A DNA stretch of 64,000 bases from Siphonodentalium dalli (Eukaryota > Mollusca > Scaphopoda > Gadilida > Siphonodentaliidae), in assembly GCA_032622095.1 (NCBI GenBank), contig CP136062.1, positions 201,339,959-201,403,958 of the forward strand, given 5' to 3'. Numbering within the stretch: position 1 is the first letter of the stretch; every line of letters starts with the position of its first letter. This document shows positions 61,302 through 64,000 of this stretch, one piece after another. The notes under the pieces are model-generated. The model worked only from the letters and a program-made list of their open reading frames with translations. It did not search any database and had not been told where the DNA came from. A program made the position numbers and the translations under genes.

Positions 61302-63696
61302 CTAGAAGGGTTACCCGGCGTTGCATAGGTTAAAGTGATGTGAAACCCTCTGTTGATATTTGGTGGTAATAGAGAATACACTTGCTCTCAAAGTGTTACA
61401 CGTGTCCTCATAAATTGTATATCCAAATGGCATCACAAAACATGATTCGTATAGGTAGTGTGGCTCATCTTGTCAGGTCAGAGCGATATCATCTTCTTTA
61501 TCGCGTTTAATTCGCCCCACCAATAAAGAAGTAGTTATTTATTTACAAATGCGTATACTTTAGACGTTATAACATGAAACAGAAACATCATAAACACATT
61601 TAGTTCGAAAAAATAAAAGACGACAATTGTGTAATACATATAGATGTATCAATCAATCAATTAATCAATCTAGTTTATCACATCTTCGTATAAGATCTTG
61701 AGGACACCCAGCTATCATATCTCCATGAAGATACAGATGTTTTGAAGATATGTCCAGGTGCTCCTCTGTTCTGGTGCTATATACTGGCTAATCACCTTCA
61801 GTTTAAAATAAATGTTATGCATTTATTGCAGCTACATGTTCCCGAAACAGCGAGATTTTGAGTTGTTTATGTTAGGCGATGAGTCTGTCTAAACAAATGA
61901 AAGAAATCCTCTGTATCCGGCAGATATACCCTTGTCAGTTGTCACCATTGGAAGATCCTGAAAAGTCATTTGCCATGGACTGCATTTTCCTTTATCTCAG
62001 ACTGCACACTGTGGCCACTATTTTTGAACAGGCCTGCTCTACATTTCCATATCTCTTAGCAATTGTAACTTTTTGTGGAAACTATATTGAATGGGACAGA
62101 CTCAATCGTGTTATAATATATACATGAGCCATTCTAATATGCAATCCTCTGACGATTCAAAGTCCCCCAGTTTGAATGAATATATGCATCTCTTAAATAT
62201 ATTGATTTTCATGCTTTCTTCTATGTATCTGTGTTGCTAGATCATTATAGGAATGCCCTGATTTCTATCCCCATATAATATGAGAGTTGAGAAGATATAA
62301 TTGTTCAAGTGACTTAATTCGGTCACAATTTGTCGAGATTAGAACGACATGGAGATGGCCTGGGATATGACCATATATACCTTTGTTGGATATCGGTGAA
62401 TTGAACAATCTTATAAATGCTAGTGAATCGCCTCTCGGCATCCATGACCCAAACGAACCCAAATGTGATTTAATTAACCATATCATTAGAGAAGAACGTG
62501 CATGAATTTGTTGCAACTCTCCTCGTGCATGATTTGAACAGCGCCACTTTTGTCATATTTAAACCACGTCTATTAGACCCATGCATTATATAATGGAGAT
62601 GGTTACATATAAATTTGGTGGTAATCGGCAACTAAACAAATTCTTATCATAGTTATTACCCCACATCTCTCACCCAAAGGCACAAATTTCACGTCTTTAA
62701 ATCACACGGTTATAATCCTCGAATCACGGAGAAGAATAATTTATCAATTTGGTCGAAATCTGCGCTAAAAATAGCCCCCCCCCCCGACATCAACAACGTC
62801 ACTTTAGAACATTTTAACCTGCACCATTATCTTTCTCGTAAAAAGTATACAAATTTGTATCAAATTTAGGGCCACCATTGCATATCTCTCACCCAAAAGG
62901 CACAAAAACCACACGATAACTTTATATCAAATTTAGTGCCCATCTCTCACCAAAGCAGCACCAATATGACGCCTTAAAAATCACACGATTAGATTCCTCA
63001 TATCATGAATAAGAATGTGTATCCATTTGGTGGAAATTGGCGCTAAAATATTGTGCATCAATTTTGGCGCCCCTCTCCCTTTCAGTGCACCCCTGATTTG
63101 AATGACGCCACTTTTGATAGCTTTAAGCCACGGAATTAGACACCTCATACCATAGGGATGGATTTGTATAAGTTCCGTGGCAATCGGCGACTAAACAAAT
63201 TCTTATCAGATTTAGTACCCACCCACCGCCCCAAGTTTCTCATCCCAACGATACCAATTTGGCGTCTTTAAATCACACAATAAGATTCCTTGTATCATGG
63301 AGAAGATTTAAGAAGATTTGTGCATCAATTTGGTGGAATTCAGCGCTAAGTATTATTGTGATCAATTTTGGTGCCCCTCTCCCCTTCCGGACATCCCTGA
63401 CGCGAACGGTGCGACTTTTGGCATATTTAAACCTTACCATTTGATTCTTCATTTTATGGGGATGATCATATATAAGTTTGGTGGCAATCTGCGACAATTT
63501 TTATTCTGCCCCTCCCCATTTTTTGCCCCTGACCCTAACGACGTCACTTTAGAAAATTCTAACCCTCGCCATTATTTTTCTCGTAAAAAGTTACCCCATA
63601 TAGACCCTTTTTGTGCCACTTAGGTGGTCCCTGTGAATTTCTATAGAACACAGACAGACAGACAGACGGACAAACATTCGCAAATATAGATATAGA
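61302..63696 (-). mobile_element. Helitron-like non-autonomous element, family B (2,395 bp)
   Basis: Minus strand begins A|TCTATATCTATATTTGCG, followed by a CTGT-rich stretch, and ends GCCGGGTAACCCTTCTAG|T. The TC start, CTAG end and A/T target bases fit Helitrons, though the subterminal hairpin is weak. From 62500 to 63640 (+ strand) it holds five degenerate ~190-220-bp units with 'aatttggtggaaat', 'gcccctctccc' and 'gacgccacttt' words. ORFs inside are repeat readings. Confidence 0.55.
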
Positions 63697-63803
63697 TTGG
63701 CGTTCGATCACCACAGCAGTGTTCCACATCTAAATACTGAATCGTAACAAAATGGGAAGTGGCAAAATGTTTCAATCTTCTGTAGATATAGCTATATACT
63801 TAC

Positions 63804-63894
63804 CCACTTTCTTTTTTTGGAAAGCTGGTTTCATTCCGTCGGCGCTTTTACCAGACTGAGGGAACATCAATGTAACGTCAACATAATACATATC
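63804..63894 (-). CDS. Possible internal exon of an unidentified upstream gene
   Basis: A minus-strand open stretch with acceptor cgcccag and donor gtaagt, encoding DMYYVDVTLMFPQSGKSADG and then KPAFQKKKV. The composition looks like a secreted or extracellular protein, but I do not recognise the family. A stop codon lies just upstream in frame, so it must begin at or near this acceptor. It could be an exon of a neighbouring gene on the same strand as the GH16 gene. Confidence 0.4.
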
Positions 63895-64000
63895 CTGGGC
63901 GAATGTAAACGATCAATGTCCAACACAAACAACCATTTACGTGGTATTCGAGATGTGTTTGTTTCCGCATTATTACTATTATTCAGCTGTGAGCAATTAA

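Noticed and set aside
1-64000. tRNA, rRNA or snRNA genes
   Set aside because: I saw no convincing cloverleaf, A/B-box pair or rRNA-like stretch by eye; a dedicated scan could still find one.

Overview
The window is AT-rich eukaryotic DNA from what looks like a marine invertebrate, most likely a lophotrochozoan such as a mollusc. This guess rests on a spliced GH16 beta-1,3-glucan-binding/glucanase gene with a CBM39-like N-terminus, a very repeat-rich intron landscape, and R2-like, jockey/CR1-like, Helitron and Polinton-like elements. I cannot name a species.

One host gene spans most of the window on the minus strand. Twelve coding exons between 48675 (ATG) and 5716 (stop) can be joined by GT..AG splice sites with every codon phase matching. 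They encode about 462 residues: signal peptide, CBM39-like domain, then a GH16 domain with the E-x-D-x-x-E catalytic motif intact. A possible further minus-strand exon of an unidentified gene lies at 63804-63894.

Almost everything else is mobile or repetitive DNA, much of it inside the gene's introns. The most striking item is a 6,042-bp Polinton/Maverick-like element at 32411-38452. It has a 6-bp target duplication, AG..CT termini and two 1,739-bp terminal inverted repeats with no net length difference. It carries a single intact gene, a P-loop packaging-type ATPase flanked by zinc fingers, with its own TATA box and poly(A) signal. It sits in intron 3 of the GH16 gene, inside an older repeat.

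Region by region: 1-1640 holds a degenerate repeat; 5130-5480 is a palindromic-word array beyond the gene's 3' end; 8571-8829 is a minisatellite beside exon 11; 10252-15511 is a large inverted-repeat element with a satellite core and a LINE tail; 16112-17135 and 22858-23232 hold TTAA-flanked MITEs; 21925-22510 is a Helitron-like copy; 24985-27003 is a TIR element with a 9-bp duplication; 32411-38452 is the Polinton-like element; 41285-42726 is a LINE; 43173-46130 holds three Helitron-like copies in a row, one with a nested MITE; 49500-51925 holds two more word arrays and a LINE tail; 52969-53857 is a CAC-ended TIR element with a 5-bp duplication; 54750-57527 holds two inverted TTAA MITEs; 57657-60608 is a broken R2-like retrotransposon; 61302-63696 is a second Helitron-like family. 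None of these intervals overlaps an assigned exon.

All calls were made by eye. Family names for mobile elements rest on target-site duplications, termini and motifs, not on database searches.
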